DNA from: Planctomycetota bacterium
Lineage (GTDB): Bacteria > Planctomycetota > UBA1135 > GCA-002686595
Direction of reading: 5' to 3'
Assembly (NCBI GenBank): GCA_029250885.1
Contig: JAQXEK010000068.1
Coordinates: 52,445 to 116,444 of the forward strand
Length of the DNA stretch: 64,000 nt
The position numbers and the translations under genes are program-made. Each line of letters opens with the position of its first letter. Within the stretch, counting starts at the first letter, position 1. This document shows positions 52,284-61,078 of this stretch, one piece after another. A model generated the notes under the pieces. That model did no database searches and was not told the DNA's origin. It worked only from the letters and a program-made list of their open reading frames with translations.

Positions 52284-53762
52284 ATGGTAAAAACCTTGAT
52301 TGGATTAGATGCCGGGACGACCGGGGTGACCGCAGTGTTGTTTCGCGCAGAAGGGACGTCCGGACTGGAGCCCATTGCCAGGGCGCACCGAGAATTCCCC
52401 CAGCACTTCCCTCTTGAGGGGCATGTCGAGCACTACAGCGAGGAGATCTTGGCAGCGACGGATGAGGTCCTCACAGAGCTTCTTGCGGACGATCGCGCCC
52501 AGCATGTAATTGGGCTCGGAATCACGAACCAGAGGGAGACGATCTTCGCATTAAGTCGCTCTAGTCCCGGAGCGAGCCTTGGGCCTGGAATCGTGTGGCA
52601 GGACAGGCGCACGGCGGAGCGTTGTAGGGCACTACGGGAGTCGCCTGGGTTTGCCAAGCAGGTGGCCGACTCGACGGGGCTGCTGATTGACCCCTACTTC
52701 AGCGCGACGAAGATCGAGTGGATGTTGGAGAACGAACCAGGGCTTCTGGAGCGGGCAAGAGCGGGTGAGGTCTGCTTCGGAACAGTAGACAGCCTGCTGA
52801 TAAGCCACCTTACCGGCGAGCAGCAGTTCTGGACAGACCCAACCAACGCCTCTAGGACGATGCTATTCGATATCGACCGTGGCATCTGGTCGGAGCCGCT
52901 CTGTAAGCACTTCGGTGTGGACCCCAGTTGGTTGCCCAAAGTTCAACCCTCTTGCAGTGACTTTGGCGTCGCCAGAATTCAGGGGCGCGAGATTCCGATT
53001 CTGGGGGTTGCTGGTGACCAGCAGGCCGCCCTGCTGGGCCAGGGTGCAATCCACACAGGGGACCTGAAATGCACCTTCGGAACGGGGCTCTTCCTGCTGC
53101 TAAATACCGGGGAGACCCGCGCGGATGCCCAAGGCCAGGGGCTCTTGACGACCTTGGCCGTTGGGCCCAATGGTGGTAGATGCTACGCCCTAGAGGGCAG
53201 CATCTTTATGGGGGGAGCGATCGTGCAGTGGATGCGCGACAAGCTCGGAATCTTGGGGCATGCTGCCGAGAGTGAGAGCCTGGCCGCAAGCGTCCCCGAC
53301 TCCGGGGGGGTGACCCTGGTCCCGGCGTTCACCGGACTTGGTGCACCTTATTGGGATCCCGATGCGCGCGCCGCGATCCTTGGGCTAAGCCGAGGTTCCA
53401 ATCGCGCTCACATCGCGCGCGCAGGGCTCGAGGCCATTGCGCTACAGAACGTCGAGTTGATCGATCTGTTTCGCCAGGAGACTGGGATCGAGTTGGCATC
53501 GATGCGTGTCGATGGTGGGGCCGCGTCGAATAACCTCTTGATGCAGATTCAAGCTGACCTTGCGGGAATCTCTGTCCATCGCCCCCAGAACCTTGAGGCA
53601 ACGGCCCTAGGAGCGGCAACCCTTGCTGCCATCTACCTTGGGAAGGTGGGATCGGATCGCGAGCTCGAGATCGAGCGGACCTTCACGCCCAATCCAGAGG
53701 TCCAGCGTGACGAGCAACTGGGAACTTGGCGCAAGGCGGTTGCGCGGATTCGGACGACCTAG
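52284..53762 (+). CDS. glpK: Glycerol kinase
   Basis: 492 residues from the ATG at 52284 (MVKTLIGLDAGTTGVTAVLF). FGGY-kinase phosphate motif DAGTTG, GITNQRETIF, VWQDRRTAE, DPTNASRTMLFDI, GVAGDQQAALLGQG and FTGLGAPYWDPDARAAILGLSRGS are all typical of GlpK. It phosphorylates glycerol to sn-glycerol-3-phosphate. No glpF or glpD lies nearby. No Shine-Dalgarno. Confidence 0.95.
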   Translation: MVKTLIGLDAGTTGVTAVLFRAEGTSGLEPIARAHREFPQHFPLEGHVEHYSEEILAATDEVLTELLADDRAQHVIGLGITNQRETIFALSRSSPGASLGPGIVWQDRRTAERCRALRESPGFAKQVADSTGLLIDPYFSATKIEWMLENEPGLLERARAGEVCFGTVDSLLISHLTGEQQFWTDPTNASRTMLFDIDRGIWSEPLCKHFGVDPSWLPKVQPSCSDFGVARIQGREIPILGVAGDQQAALLGQGAIHTGDLKCTFGTGLFLLLNTGETRADAQGQGLLTTLAVGPNGGRCYALEGSIFMGGAIVQWMRDKLGILGHAAESESLAASVPDSGGVTLVPAFTGLGAPYWDPDARAAILGLSRGSNRAHIARAGLEAIALQNVELIDLFRQETGIELASMRVDGGAASNNLLMQIQADLAGISVHRPQNLEATALGAATLAAIYLGKVGSDRELEIERTFTPNPEVQRDEQLGTWRKAVARIRTT

Positions 53763-53875
53763 ACCCAGGACCGGCTAACCTTGCTCTTTACCCTTGATGG
53801 TCTCTAGCGCGTGGTCCTCTCCCATGGGCGAGAAGAGAGCTCGCTGCTTGTGTCGGCTCGGTGCTGACAAGAGGC

Positions 53876-55345
53876 CTACTGCAGCTTCAGCCAGCGCAGG
53901 AAGCGACCCTCTAAGCAGTCCTTGTTCTGCTCTTGGTTACTGAGCAAGAGCCCGTTGTAGATGGTCGGGATTAGGGCCTCTAGATTCGGGTCGCCTTCGC
54001 CTGTGCTAGCGCCCAGGGCGCTCAACAGCTGGGCGAACTTCTTAGCGGAGTCCTTCTTGGAGCTGCCGGCTTCGGTCCGCAGCCAGTGCATGAACACCGT
54101 GCGGTAGGCCCGGAAAAACTCCTGGTAGTCCCCGAGAAACTCGGGTGCAGGCACCGGCGCACTAAGAGCCGAGGTCCCAAGGAAAGGGCTCATCACCACA
54201 TGCTTGCCCGAACCCGTATCCGCGTGGATGAGGAAGCTCTGCAGGCGGGCCTGTAGGTTTTGATCCGCCGTGTTGCCAGCCTCTTGGGTTCCTGCGAGCT
54301 TCTTGACGTATCGGAACTCTCCCTCGAGCTCGCGATACGGACTCTCGGCGCTCAAGGGCGGCAGGTAGCCGCCGTCGGGGTTACCGCCGGGGATGAAGAC
54401 CTCTCGCGGGGGCGTGGAGTTGCCCCGGGGGTCGCCCTCGAGTCGGCCGTGGTCGAGCCCAAAGATATCCACGTTGAAGTTGATCGCAAAGCCTACCGCT
54501 AGGGCAGGGTCAAACTGCTGGCCGAAGTAGCTCTGCATCAAGCTGAGGAAGGCGCGCTGGATCACGTGCTGCTCGAGCCCATCTTTGTAACGCACATTCA
54601 TGGATTGCCCCCCATAGATGTCTCCGATTTCGCGGTCCACATCGACGAACTCCAGGGCCAGGGCGCGCATGTCCATGATGCGGCCTTCGATCCACTCGTG
54701 GAGATTGTCGGCCCAGTACTTCGGGCGCTCTTCTTCATAGAGCAGACCCGCATAGCAGACCAGTCGCACGAATTCGCGGCGAGTCGGGCACAGGATTAGC
54801 GGGGCCGTCTCGAACTGGTCCGAGGGGCGTTCGAGTCCTAGGCTATCCCCCCGCAGGAAGCTGTCCTGTAGACGAAGGGAAGCGGCCCGGTACTTGTCCT
54901 TGGCCTTGAAGGCATCAAGCAGATTGCGGGGACTGTCGAGGTCCAGGTCGCCGAGGCGCCCCGTGCTCCAGGACTTGACCCACTTGTCCATGGTCTTGAT
55001 GTCGGCCTCGACATCCTTCAGCCTGCCGGATGCAGGCTGCAGGTTGTCGAGCCAGATCTGCTGCATCTCGAGAAGCCTCCGACACACACTCTGGAAGGTC
55101 CTGGCAACACCAGTGTTATCGAGGTCGGGAATCGGGTGGTAGACCTCGAACATGCCGATCGTCACGTGGACGTAGGCCTCATTGATGACCTGCCGGAAGT
55201 TGACCTCGACGGACGTCAGCCCCGTGAGGCCGTGATCAAGGGCGAAGCCGTTCGCGTGCTGCTCATAATTAATAGCCTCCTGGGCGCGGGAGGATGTGCC
55301 AAGGGCTAGGCAGGCGAGGGATGCAAGGATCAAGGAGCGGAGCAT
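53876..55345 (-). CDS. Secreted protein of unknown function
   Basis: 489 residues from the ATG at 55345, with signal MLRSLILASLACLALGTSSRAQ. The mature part is long and helical-looking with charged segments (RRLLEMQQIWLDNLQPASGRLKDVEADIKTMDKWV, split here). FVDVDREIGDIYGGQSMNVRYKDG and SFLIHADTGSGKHVVMSPFLG are present. The last has a P-loop-like look (GSGKHV), but the context is exported, so nucleotide binding is unlikely. No family. Single gene. Confidence 0.78.
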   Translation of the reverse strand: MLRSLILASLACLALGTSSRAQEAINYEQHANGFALDHGLTGLTSVEVNFRQVINEAYVHVTIGMFEVYHPIPDLDNTGVARTFQSVCRRLLEMQQIWLDNLQPASGRLKDVEADIKTMDKWVKSWSTGRLGDLDLDSPRNLLDAFKAKDKYRAASLRLQDSFLRGDSLGLERPSDQFETAPLILCPTRREFVRLVCYAGLLYEEERPKYWADNLHEWIEGRIMDMRALALEFVDVDREIGDIYGGQSMNVRYKDGLEQHVIQRAFLSLMQSYFGQQFDPALAVGFAINFNVDIFGLDHGRLEGDPRGNSTPPREVFIPGGNPDGGYLPPLSAESPYRELEGEFRYVKKLAGTQEAGNTADQNLQARLQSFLIHADTGSGKHVVMSPFLGTSALSAPVPAPEFLGDYQEFFRAYRTVFMHWLRTEAGSSKKDSAKKFAQLLSALGASTGEGDPNLEALIPTIYNGLLLSNQEQNKDCLEGRFLRWLKLQ

Positions 55346-55625
55346 AGATTTTATGATGGGGCTAGTTGGGGCGGGCCGCAGGGGGCCGCGCGAATCCGCC
55401 GGGATAAGAGGATAATGGGACGCCCTGTAAATGAATTCCCTGAGCACTCATCTTTACCAAGCTGGGATTTTTGCTGTCGAATGCAATCAGGGCTAATCCT
55501 GCTGGACTTGGGGCCGATACCGGAGGTGAAGCTCCTTCCAACCCCACCTAACCGCTAATCCAGCGCAGGAATCCAACATCTTGGAAAAGAACCCTTACAA
55601 AATCCCCAACTACAACACCGCAAGT

Positions 55626-56699
55626 ATGGCGTCTTCCCAGCGCAAGCAGCTGGAAGCGGCCCTACGTGTCGGACGAGTTTTACTGGGACAGGTTGTCGAG
55701 AACTTCGGTGAAGGTTGTTTTCTAGTACGCGTTGGGCGCCACCGCTTCTCGCTTCAATCGGACGTTCGCCTGCTTATTGGGCAGTCCTTCTACTTCCGGG
55801 TAGACCAGGGCGCGCGTCCGGGAGAGCTGGATTTGACGATCCTGAGCGACCCCGGCCTGACTGAGTTCCGACTCCATGACGCTCTACGCATGGTGCTCTG
55901 CCAGGACGCCCCCCTTGGGGACCTAGTGATCGACCTGGCTGCGAACCTCGTGTCGACCCTTGCCCACTCCGAGGATCCCGACGGGAGCTGCGACGCCCTG
56001 CTGTCTCGGCTGGAAGATCACCTCTTGCAGCCTGGGGCCGACGGACTCGAGCTGGCCGACGTTCTAAACCGCATTGGCTTGGGATACGAGGCCAACCTGC
56101 TGCGGGCCGGCGTTCTGTCCGATGACATCGCCTGTCTACTGGAGCTCGAACGCGACCTAAAGGGTGAGCTGCTGGGCTCCCTTGCAAAGGATCCATCGCC
56201 CGGGCTGCGCGTCGAACTCGAGCGCGCTCTCGCTGGCTTAGAGGCCGAGCAGGTACTGCAGGTCGCTCGGCAGGTCGAGGGCGATCCCAATCACTGGACC
56301 TTTCCGGTTCAAGACGGCGATCGTTGGGTCTGTGCCAGCCTGTTTGTCCAGCACCGAGAGCTTGAGGAAAGCGATCCCATTGGCACGCCCAAATGGCGCG
56401 TCACCTTGGGCGTTGAGTTTGCGAGCCTAGGCCCTGTGCGCGTGGACTTCACCATGGGAGCCGGCGGGGTCTCCATGCGGGTCTTGGTCTCCGACCAGAG
56501 CCTGGTCCCTAAACTGCAGACCCGAGCGCGTAAGCTGCAGGACCAGATCGCAGACGTCATCGACCTCGACATCGGCAAGGAGTTCCTGCCCGCACGGGTG
56601 TCGGTCTTTGCCGGGACTCCCGAGGATATCGACGTCTCTCGCCGCCACCTAGATATCGGCTTCCTTCGCAAGCGCAAGGTGCTCGATCTGCGCGGCTAG
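55626..56699 (+). CDS. FliK-like (flagellar hook-length control) domain protein
   Basis: 357 residues from the ATG at 55626 (a TTG at 55581 would add 15). The N-terminal third is a novel beta/helical region (VLLGQVVENFGEGCFLVRVG). The C-terminal part PKWRVTLGVEFASLGPVRVDFTMGAGGVSMRVLVSDQSL follows the Flg_hook consensus, with the LxP-LG-xVxV spacing of FliK C-termini. Not clearly a full FliK, since the Pro-rich disordered ruler is missing. Together with the next gene it makes a YlqG-YlqH-type pair, known in Bacillus as FliK-like plus FlhB-C-like. Confidence 0.7.
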   Translation: MASSQRKQLEAALRVGRVLLGQVVENFGEGCFLVRVGRHRFSLQSDVRLLIGQSFYFRVDQGARPGELDLTILSDPGLTEFRLHDALRMVLCQDAPLGDLVIDLAANLVSTLAHSEDPDGSCDALLSRLEDHLLQPGADGLELADVLNRIGLGYEANLLRAGVLSDDIACLLELERDLKGELLGSLAKDPSPGLRVELERALAGLEAEQVLQVARQVEGDPNHWTFPVQDGDRWVCASLFVQHRELEESDPIGTPKWRVTLGVEFASLGPVRVDFTMGAGGVSMRVLVSDQSLVPKLQTRARKLQDQIADVIDLDIGKEFLPARVSVFAGTPEDIDVSRRHLDIGFLRKRKVLDLRG

Positions 56700-56735
56700 A
56701 GCGCTCGCACACCCCACACCCCGCCCCTTAATCCA

Positions 56736-57029
56736 ATGACCGAATCTAATCCACTCAAACTGTTTCTGCGCTATCCCGGCGCTTCCCGGTCAAGCCGTCG
56801 AATTGTCGAGGGCCAAGGGGAGCTCGCCGAGCGTGTGCAGGCTTCGGCCAAGCGCCGCAAGGTGCCCGTCGGCGAGAATTCTGATCTACTGCAGCTCTTG
56901 GCCCGCGTGGACTTTGGCGAGAGCCCCACGTTGGAGGTCCTCGATGTGATCGCGAGCACATTAAACTTCCTGCGCGCCGGTGGAGTACCCGAGGCAGCCG
57001 CCGAAGCGGGAAGCTCCGATGAGATCTAG
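56736..57029 (+). CDS. FlhB C-terminal-domain-like protein (YlqH type)
   Basis: 97 residues. PLKLFLRYPG, RRIVEGQGELAERVQASAKRRKVPVGENSDLLQLLARVDFG (split here) and LEVLDVIASTLNFLRAG line up with the cytoplasmic domain of FlhB/YscU. The domain's NPTH cleavage site is absent and the four membrane helices are missing. So this is a stand-alone export-switch-like protein. 36 bases after the FliK-like gene. Confidence 0.75.
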   Translation: MTESNPLKLFLRYPGASRSSRRIVEGQGELAERVQASAKRRKVPVGENSDLLQLLARVDFGESPTLEVLDVIASTLNFLRAGGVPEAAAEAGSSDEI

Positions 57030-57118
57030 GTAAGGGCTGCTAGGTCGGGCAGGTTTCCGGCCAAAAAGCCATGTCCCCAAGGGGAGCAATCGGGCTCAAA
57101 TCGTAGAATGCCGCCCAG

Positions 57119-58114
57119 ATGGCACCTTCACGACCAAACGCACTTCCCCGCATCGCCCTTACTCTTGGGGACCCTGCGGGCATCAGCCCGGAGATCGTGC
57201 GGGCCGCACTTCTGGACGAGCGCGTTGTGGCGGCCCTCGAGCCCGTGGTCTTAGGGCCTTCGGAGCTCCGGATCCCTGGCTGTGAAGTCGTGGAGTCTGC
57301 AGAGGAATTGCAACTCGCCGAGCGCAAGAGCGGGCGCAGTCTTTGGCTGGACTCCTCTCGCGGGGAGCTCGGCTCCTTCGAGATGGGGCGCGCCCAGAAG
57401 AACTGCGGACGCGCCGCCTTGGACGCCCTTCGCCTGGGCGCCGACCTGGGCCTTGGGGGCCAGGTCGACGGGCTGGTCACTGCACCGGTCTGCAAGGAGG
57501 CCATGCATATGGCCGGTGAGAAGGTCGAGGGTCAGACCGAACTCTTGCGCCGCTGGGCTTCGGCGGAACGCTGTCAGATGATGGCCATTGCTGGCGACAT
57601 GCGCGTGCTCATGGCGACCCGTCACATGCCCACGGCGGCCGCGATCGCCAGTCTGACTCCCAAGCTGATCCTGGACTCCCTTGACCTGCTCTACGAGTCC
57701 ATGGTCGGCTTCGGATTCGACAAGCCGCACCTGGCTGTCGCCGGCGTGAATCCCCATGCCAGCGAAAGGGGCCTGTTTGGGGATGACGAACAGCGCGTTT
57801 TGATGCCAGCGATCGAAGAGGCCCGTACGAAGGGCTTCCACGTGACAGGGCCAGAGCCTCCGGACACGGTCTTCGTAGCCGCCATGGCAGGCAAGTATGA
57901 CGCCGTGCTCGCGCTCTACCACGATCAGGGTTTCATCCCGGTCAAGTTGGCAGCACCAACCACCTGTGTCACGGTCTTACTTGGCATGCCCTACCTGCGC
58001 GTGAGTCCGGCCCACGGTACGGCCTTCGACATTGCGGGCAAGGGAGTGGCTTCGCCCGAGAACCTGATCACCGCCCTGCTCCAGGCCGCTGCCTGGATCC
58101 CGGGCCGGGCCTAG
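57119..58114 (+). CDS. pdxA: 4-hydroxythreonine-4-phosphate dehydrogenase
   Basis: 331 residues. N-terminal RIALTLGDPAGISPEIV, metal/substrate motif GLVTAPVCKEAMH, GQTELLRRWA, GVNPHASERGLFGDDEQRVLMPAIE and YHDQGFIPVKL match PdxA. It oxidises 4-phosphohydroxy-L-threonine for pyridoxal phosphate synthesis with NAD. Consistent with the PLP enzyme HemL in this window. Its stop overlaps the PAP2 gene by 4 bases, convergent. Confidence 0.95.
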   Translation: MAPSRPNALPRIALTLGDPAGISPEIVRAALLDERVVAALEPVVLGPSELRIPGCEVVESAEELQLAERKSGRSLWLDSSRGELGSFEMGRAQKNCGRAALDALRLGADLGLGGQVDGLVTAPVCKEAMHMAGEKVEGQTELLRRWASAERCQMMAIAGDMRVLMATRHMPTAAAIASLTPKLILDSLDLLYESMVGFGFDKPHLAVAGVNPHASERGLFGDDEQRVLMPAIEEARTKGFHVTGPEPPDTVFVAAMAGKYDAVLALYHDQGFIPVKLAAPTTCVTVLLGMPYLRVSPAHGTAFDIAGKGVASPENLITALLQAAAWIPGRA

Positions 58115-58944
58115 GCTGCTTCGGAACGATCGGGCTTTTCGCTGTCGGGTATGGGGAACAAGCGCTCGGCAATCCAAGCGCAGAGGATGCCGAAGGGGAT
58201 GCCCGCAGCGGTGTCCACACCCCAGTGGATCGCAAGTACTAGCACCGAGAGGATCACTGCAAGGGTCAGCGGCCAGCCGACGATGGCCGCCCGGCGGTTG
58301 CCATAGCGCACCATGAACCAGAGCGCCGTGACCGCTATTGAGACGTGCAGGCTTGGGAAGCAGTTGTCGAGTGCACTCTCCGCGCGCAGGGGCTCGGTGA
58401 TGCCGGGCCAGTGCTCTTCCAGAAGCGAGCGCGTCTTGGTGATCCCGCTCCAGGAGACCTCTCGCACCGGGGCGAAGAGGTAGAAGGGTAGGGCCAGGAC
58501 GTAGTTGACCGCAAAGGCGCAGGCGTAGGTGCCGGCGGCATGCCTACGGTTGAGGCCGAGCAAAGCAAAGGGCGGCAGGGCCAGCCACGCGATGTAGCCG
58601 GCCGTGTACGTCAGGGCCAGCACGCCGATCACAAAGTCGCCCGCCGGCATAGCGAGGAAGGCGTTCTGGATGTTGAGCACGAAGTCGCCTTCGAAGTCGT
58701 GCACCATGCCCGTCAGGTCGTAGCCAAGGGCGGCGGTCAGGGCGTCGTCGAAGTGGCTTTCGATCAAGCTGACGGTAAGCACGCCAAGGTAAGCGCCAGC
58801 GGCCAGCCGCGCGCCACGTGTCTCGCGGATGGCAACGATCGCATCCTTGACCACGGCAAAGGGCGACCTGCCGGGCACGATGCAGGCGAGCAGCGCCAGG
58901 AAGACCAGGGGCGCGAAGACGAAGTAGTGGAGGGGGAAGGCCAA
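58111..58944 (-). CDS. PAP2/Aur1-like membrane phosphatase
   Basis: 277 residues if it starts at the TTG at 58944. An upstream ATG would run antisense through the next gene and looks wrong. About six transmembrane segments. LDNCFPSLHVSIAVTALWFMVRYG (PSLH motif) and VLAIHWGVDTAAGIPFG (H...D motif) are the catalytic signatures of PAP2-type phosphatases, closest to the Aur1/inositolphosphotransferase subgroup. Likely lipid phosphatase or phosphotransferase. No Shine-Dalgarno. Confidence 0.75.
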   Translation of the reverse strand: MAFPLHYFVFAPLVFLALLACIVPGRSPFAVVKDAIVAIRETRGARLAAGAYLGVLTVSLIESHFDDALTAALGYDLTGMVHDFEGDFVLNIQNAFLAMPAGDFVIGVLALTYTAGYIAWLALPPFALLGLNRRHAAGTYACAFAVNYVLALPFYLFAPVREVSWSGITKTRSLLEEHWPGITEPLRAESALDNCFPSLHVSIAVTALWFMVRYGNRRAAIVGWPLTLAVILSVLVLAIHWGVDTAAGIPFGILCAWIAERLFPIPDSEKPDRSEAA

Positions 58945-59140
58945 GGGGACGGTGGGGTGGGGCAGAGGATAGCGGTTTCGGGGCGCACTTGCGCGCGGGT
59001 GGCGGCAGGTTTCTCGGGGGCGGGTGTCACGAGCCCGGGTTCTGCTGCGTCCGTAGGGCGTAGGGTGGGGGTGGAGGGCCTGATGAGGGAGGTGGAATGG
59101 GAGTTTCTTAGGGGCGGACGGGGGGGTAGACTGGGGGCCT

Positions 59141-60463
59141 ATGAGTGGAATGTTAAAGGAGATTGTGGGAGCGCCGGATCGGCATGACTTACCCGGTGGC
59201 GTTGGTGTGATTTCTTGGGCGCCGGAGGATGAGCCGGAATTCTTGGCCGAGGTGGCCGAGCGCGAGAGGGCGCGGGTTGAGCTCCAGCGGCGAGGCATCG
59301 TGCACGGATCTTGGGCTGAGATCCGCACCGATGGGCTGTGCGACGTGGGGGCGGCGGACATTCATGCTTGGCGCCAGCGGTGGGCGGACGCTAGGCCGAT
59401 TCTCTTGCGGGGGATGCTGGACAGCACCCTGCCGGGATTCGCACCGGTGCTGAAGCAGCGGATGGCGCTACACAAGACCATTCGCGACGAGGGTGCCCTC
59501 GATGGGTTTCTCGAGGCGAGTCTCGAGCGCCTAGATCCGCGCTTTACGGTTCGGGGTGCCGAGGAGTCCGCGCGGCTTGGGGAGCAGGCCGGGGGCGACG
59601 GGCAGCGGGACCTCGAGCGGCGCTTCTTGAGCTTTGACACAGACGGCGATGCGAAGGCGGGGCCAAACTATTGGGTCAAGACCCAGCGACTCTCGGATCA
59701 CGAGGAGGACATGTCTGCGCGGATTCGACTGTCCTTTGGTCAAGAGGTAGACGACGACGCTAGCCACGACGAGGCGGGCCACCGCACGATCGAGCAGCTC
59801 GGGCGCGAGCTTCTACCAGAGACTGCGCTGCTGCGCGACAACAGGGATCTGCTGACTTTGCTCGGTGAGCTCGACCTGGTCGAGGAGGCAGCGGAGGACA
59901 GCGACAGCGGAAACCCGGCCCCGCCGCCGCCTTCGGGGGAGCACTACTTCACCCAGGACATCGCGTTTTGGAACGCGCCCAACGGCGGCGTGCTCATGCA
60001 CCACGACGCCTTTGACGAGGACTACAACGAGCGCCAGCGTGGCGTCGTCTACGCCCAGCTCTCCGGGGAAACGGCCTGGCTCGCCCTCTCGACCCAGGAG
60101 CTGGCAGTTCGCGTGACGGAGTTTGTCGAATACATCGACGAGGGCGAAATGCCCTGGCTCAAGGCCGCCCTCTTTCGCGGCCACCAGGGCGCGACGCTGA
60201 TGCGCAAGATCCTGAAAGGCGGTCGCTTTGTCTATGCCGAACTAGAGAAGCCCGGCTGCGGACAGCTCTCCCGGATCGTCAATCGCGGCCCCGAGTTCAC
60301 TAACCTGCTGGCCGATGCCGGGCACGCGTTTCTCATGCGCCCCGGCGACGTTCTGCTGATGCCGAACCACGGGCTGGGCCACACCTTGCTGCACTCGGTC
60401 TTCTGCGCCTCCCCGGAGCCGGGGTATTCCCTCTCTATGGCCGTGCGCAGGGCAGCTGAGTGA
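59141..60463 (+). CDS. JmjC/cupin-like protein, possible 2-oxoglutarate oxygenase
   Basis: 440 residues, not assigned to a known family. The C-terminal domain has the order GGVLMHHDAFDED (H287/H288, D289), RGVVYAQLSGETAWLAL, then HAFLMRPGDVLLMPNHGLGHTLLHSV (H410 or H414). This is the HxD...H iron triad and RPGDVLxxP of JmjC/Cupin_8 folds (residues 265-425). The N-terminal half (1-260) is new and acidic, with DLERRFLSFDTDGDAKAGPNYW. A GTG overlap couples it to the following methyltransferase. Substrate unknown. Confidence 0.7.
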   Translation: MSGMLKEIVGAPDRHDLPGGVGVISWAPEDEPEFLAEVAERERARVELQRRGIVHGSWAEIRTDGLCDVGAADIHAWRQRWADARPILLRGMLDSTLPGFAPVLKQRMALHKTIRDEGALDGFLEASLERLDPRFTVRGAEESARLGEQAGGDGQRDLERRFLSFDTDGDAKAGPNYWVKTQRLSDHEEDMSARIRLSFGQEVDDDASHDEAGHRTIEQLGRELLPETALLRDNRDLLTLLGELDLVEEAAEDSDSGNPAPPPPSGEHYFTQDIAFWNAPNGGVLMHHDAFDEDYNERQRGVVYAQLSGETAWLALSTQELAVRVTEFVEYIDEGEMPWLKAALFRGHQGATLMRKILKGGRFVYAELEKPGCGQLSRIVNRGPEFTNLLADAGHAFLMRPGDVLLMPNHGLGHTLLHSVFCASPEPGYSLSMAVRRAAE

Positions 60464-61074
60464 GCAAGCCTGACCTCGAGCCCTGCTTTAACTGGCGCGG
60501 CCGCTACGAAGAAGACCACACCCCTTGGGACCTGGGCGGCGAGCATCCCGGACTCGCCGAATGGGTGCGGGAAAACCCCGGTGCCGGTCGATCGGCCCTC
60601 GTGCCTGGATGCGGCCGAGGGCACGACCCACTGATGCTGTCCGAGAGTGGTTGGCGCGTCGACGCGCTGGACCTAGTGGACTTGGCCGGCGAGCGCTTGG
60701 GGGGTGACTTCACCAAGAACGGCAGCCGCTTCCTTGTGACGAACGTCTTGGACTTTGATCCCCATGGTCCCGAAGGCCTGGGCACCTATGATCTAATCTT
60801 TGAGCACACGATCTTCTGCGCAATCAGCCACGACCAGCGCCCGCTGTTCGCAAGGAACATGGAGCGCTGTCTCAAACCCGGCGGCGTCCTAATTTCGCTG
60901 CTGTTTCCCACGAACAAGCCCACGGAAGAGGGCGGTCCGCCGTTCCGTGCGACTCCAGCCGAGCTGACCGCCGAGCTGGGCGACTCCTTTGAGCTGCTTG
61001 AGGACGAGCCTTGGACGCCGACCTCGGGTCGTCGTCGTTGGGAAGAGAGGCGCCTGATCTTCAGGCGCCGGTAG
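60460..61074 (+). CDS. TPMT-like SAM-dependent methyltransferase
   Basis: 204 residues from GTG at 60460, overlapping the preceding stop (GTGA). CFNWRGRYEEDHTPWDLGG is the start typical of thiopurine-methyltransferase-like enzymes (WxxxY...TPWDLG). Motif I is ALVPGCGRGHDPLML, and YDLIFEHTIFCAIS and CLKPGGVLISLLFP follow. The substrate is likely a small molecule. Ends 4 bases before the convergent fused gene stop. Confidence 0.88.
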   Translation: MSKPDLEPCFNWRGRYEEDHTPWDLGGEHPGLAEWVRENPGAGRSALVPGCGRGHDPLMLSESGWRVDALDLVDLAGERLGGDFTKNGSRFLVTNVLDFDPHGPEGLGTYDLIFEHTIFCAISHDQRPLFARNMERCLKPGGVLISLLFPTNKPTEEGGPPFRATPAELTAELGDSFELLEDEPWTPTSGRRRWEERRLIFRRR

Positions 61075-61078
61075 TAAA

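Noticed and set aside
54190..54215. P-loop-like segment in the secreted protein at 53876
   Set aside because: The GSGKHV match is short, lacks a Walker B partner and lies in an exported protein.
58945..59361. N-terminal extension of the PAP2 gene
   Set aside because: The extra 139 codons run antisense to the start of the gene at 59141 and are Pro/Ser/Arg-rich, as expected for a shadow frame.
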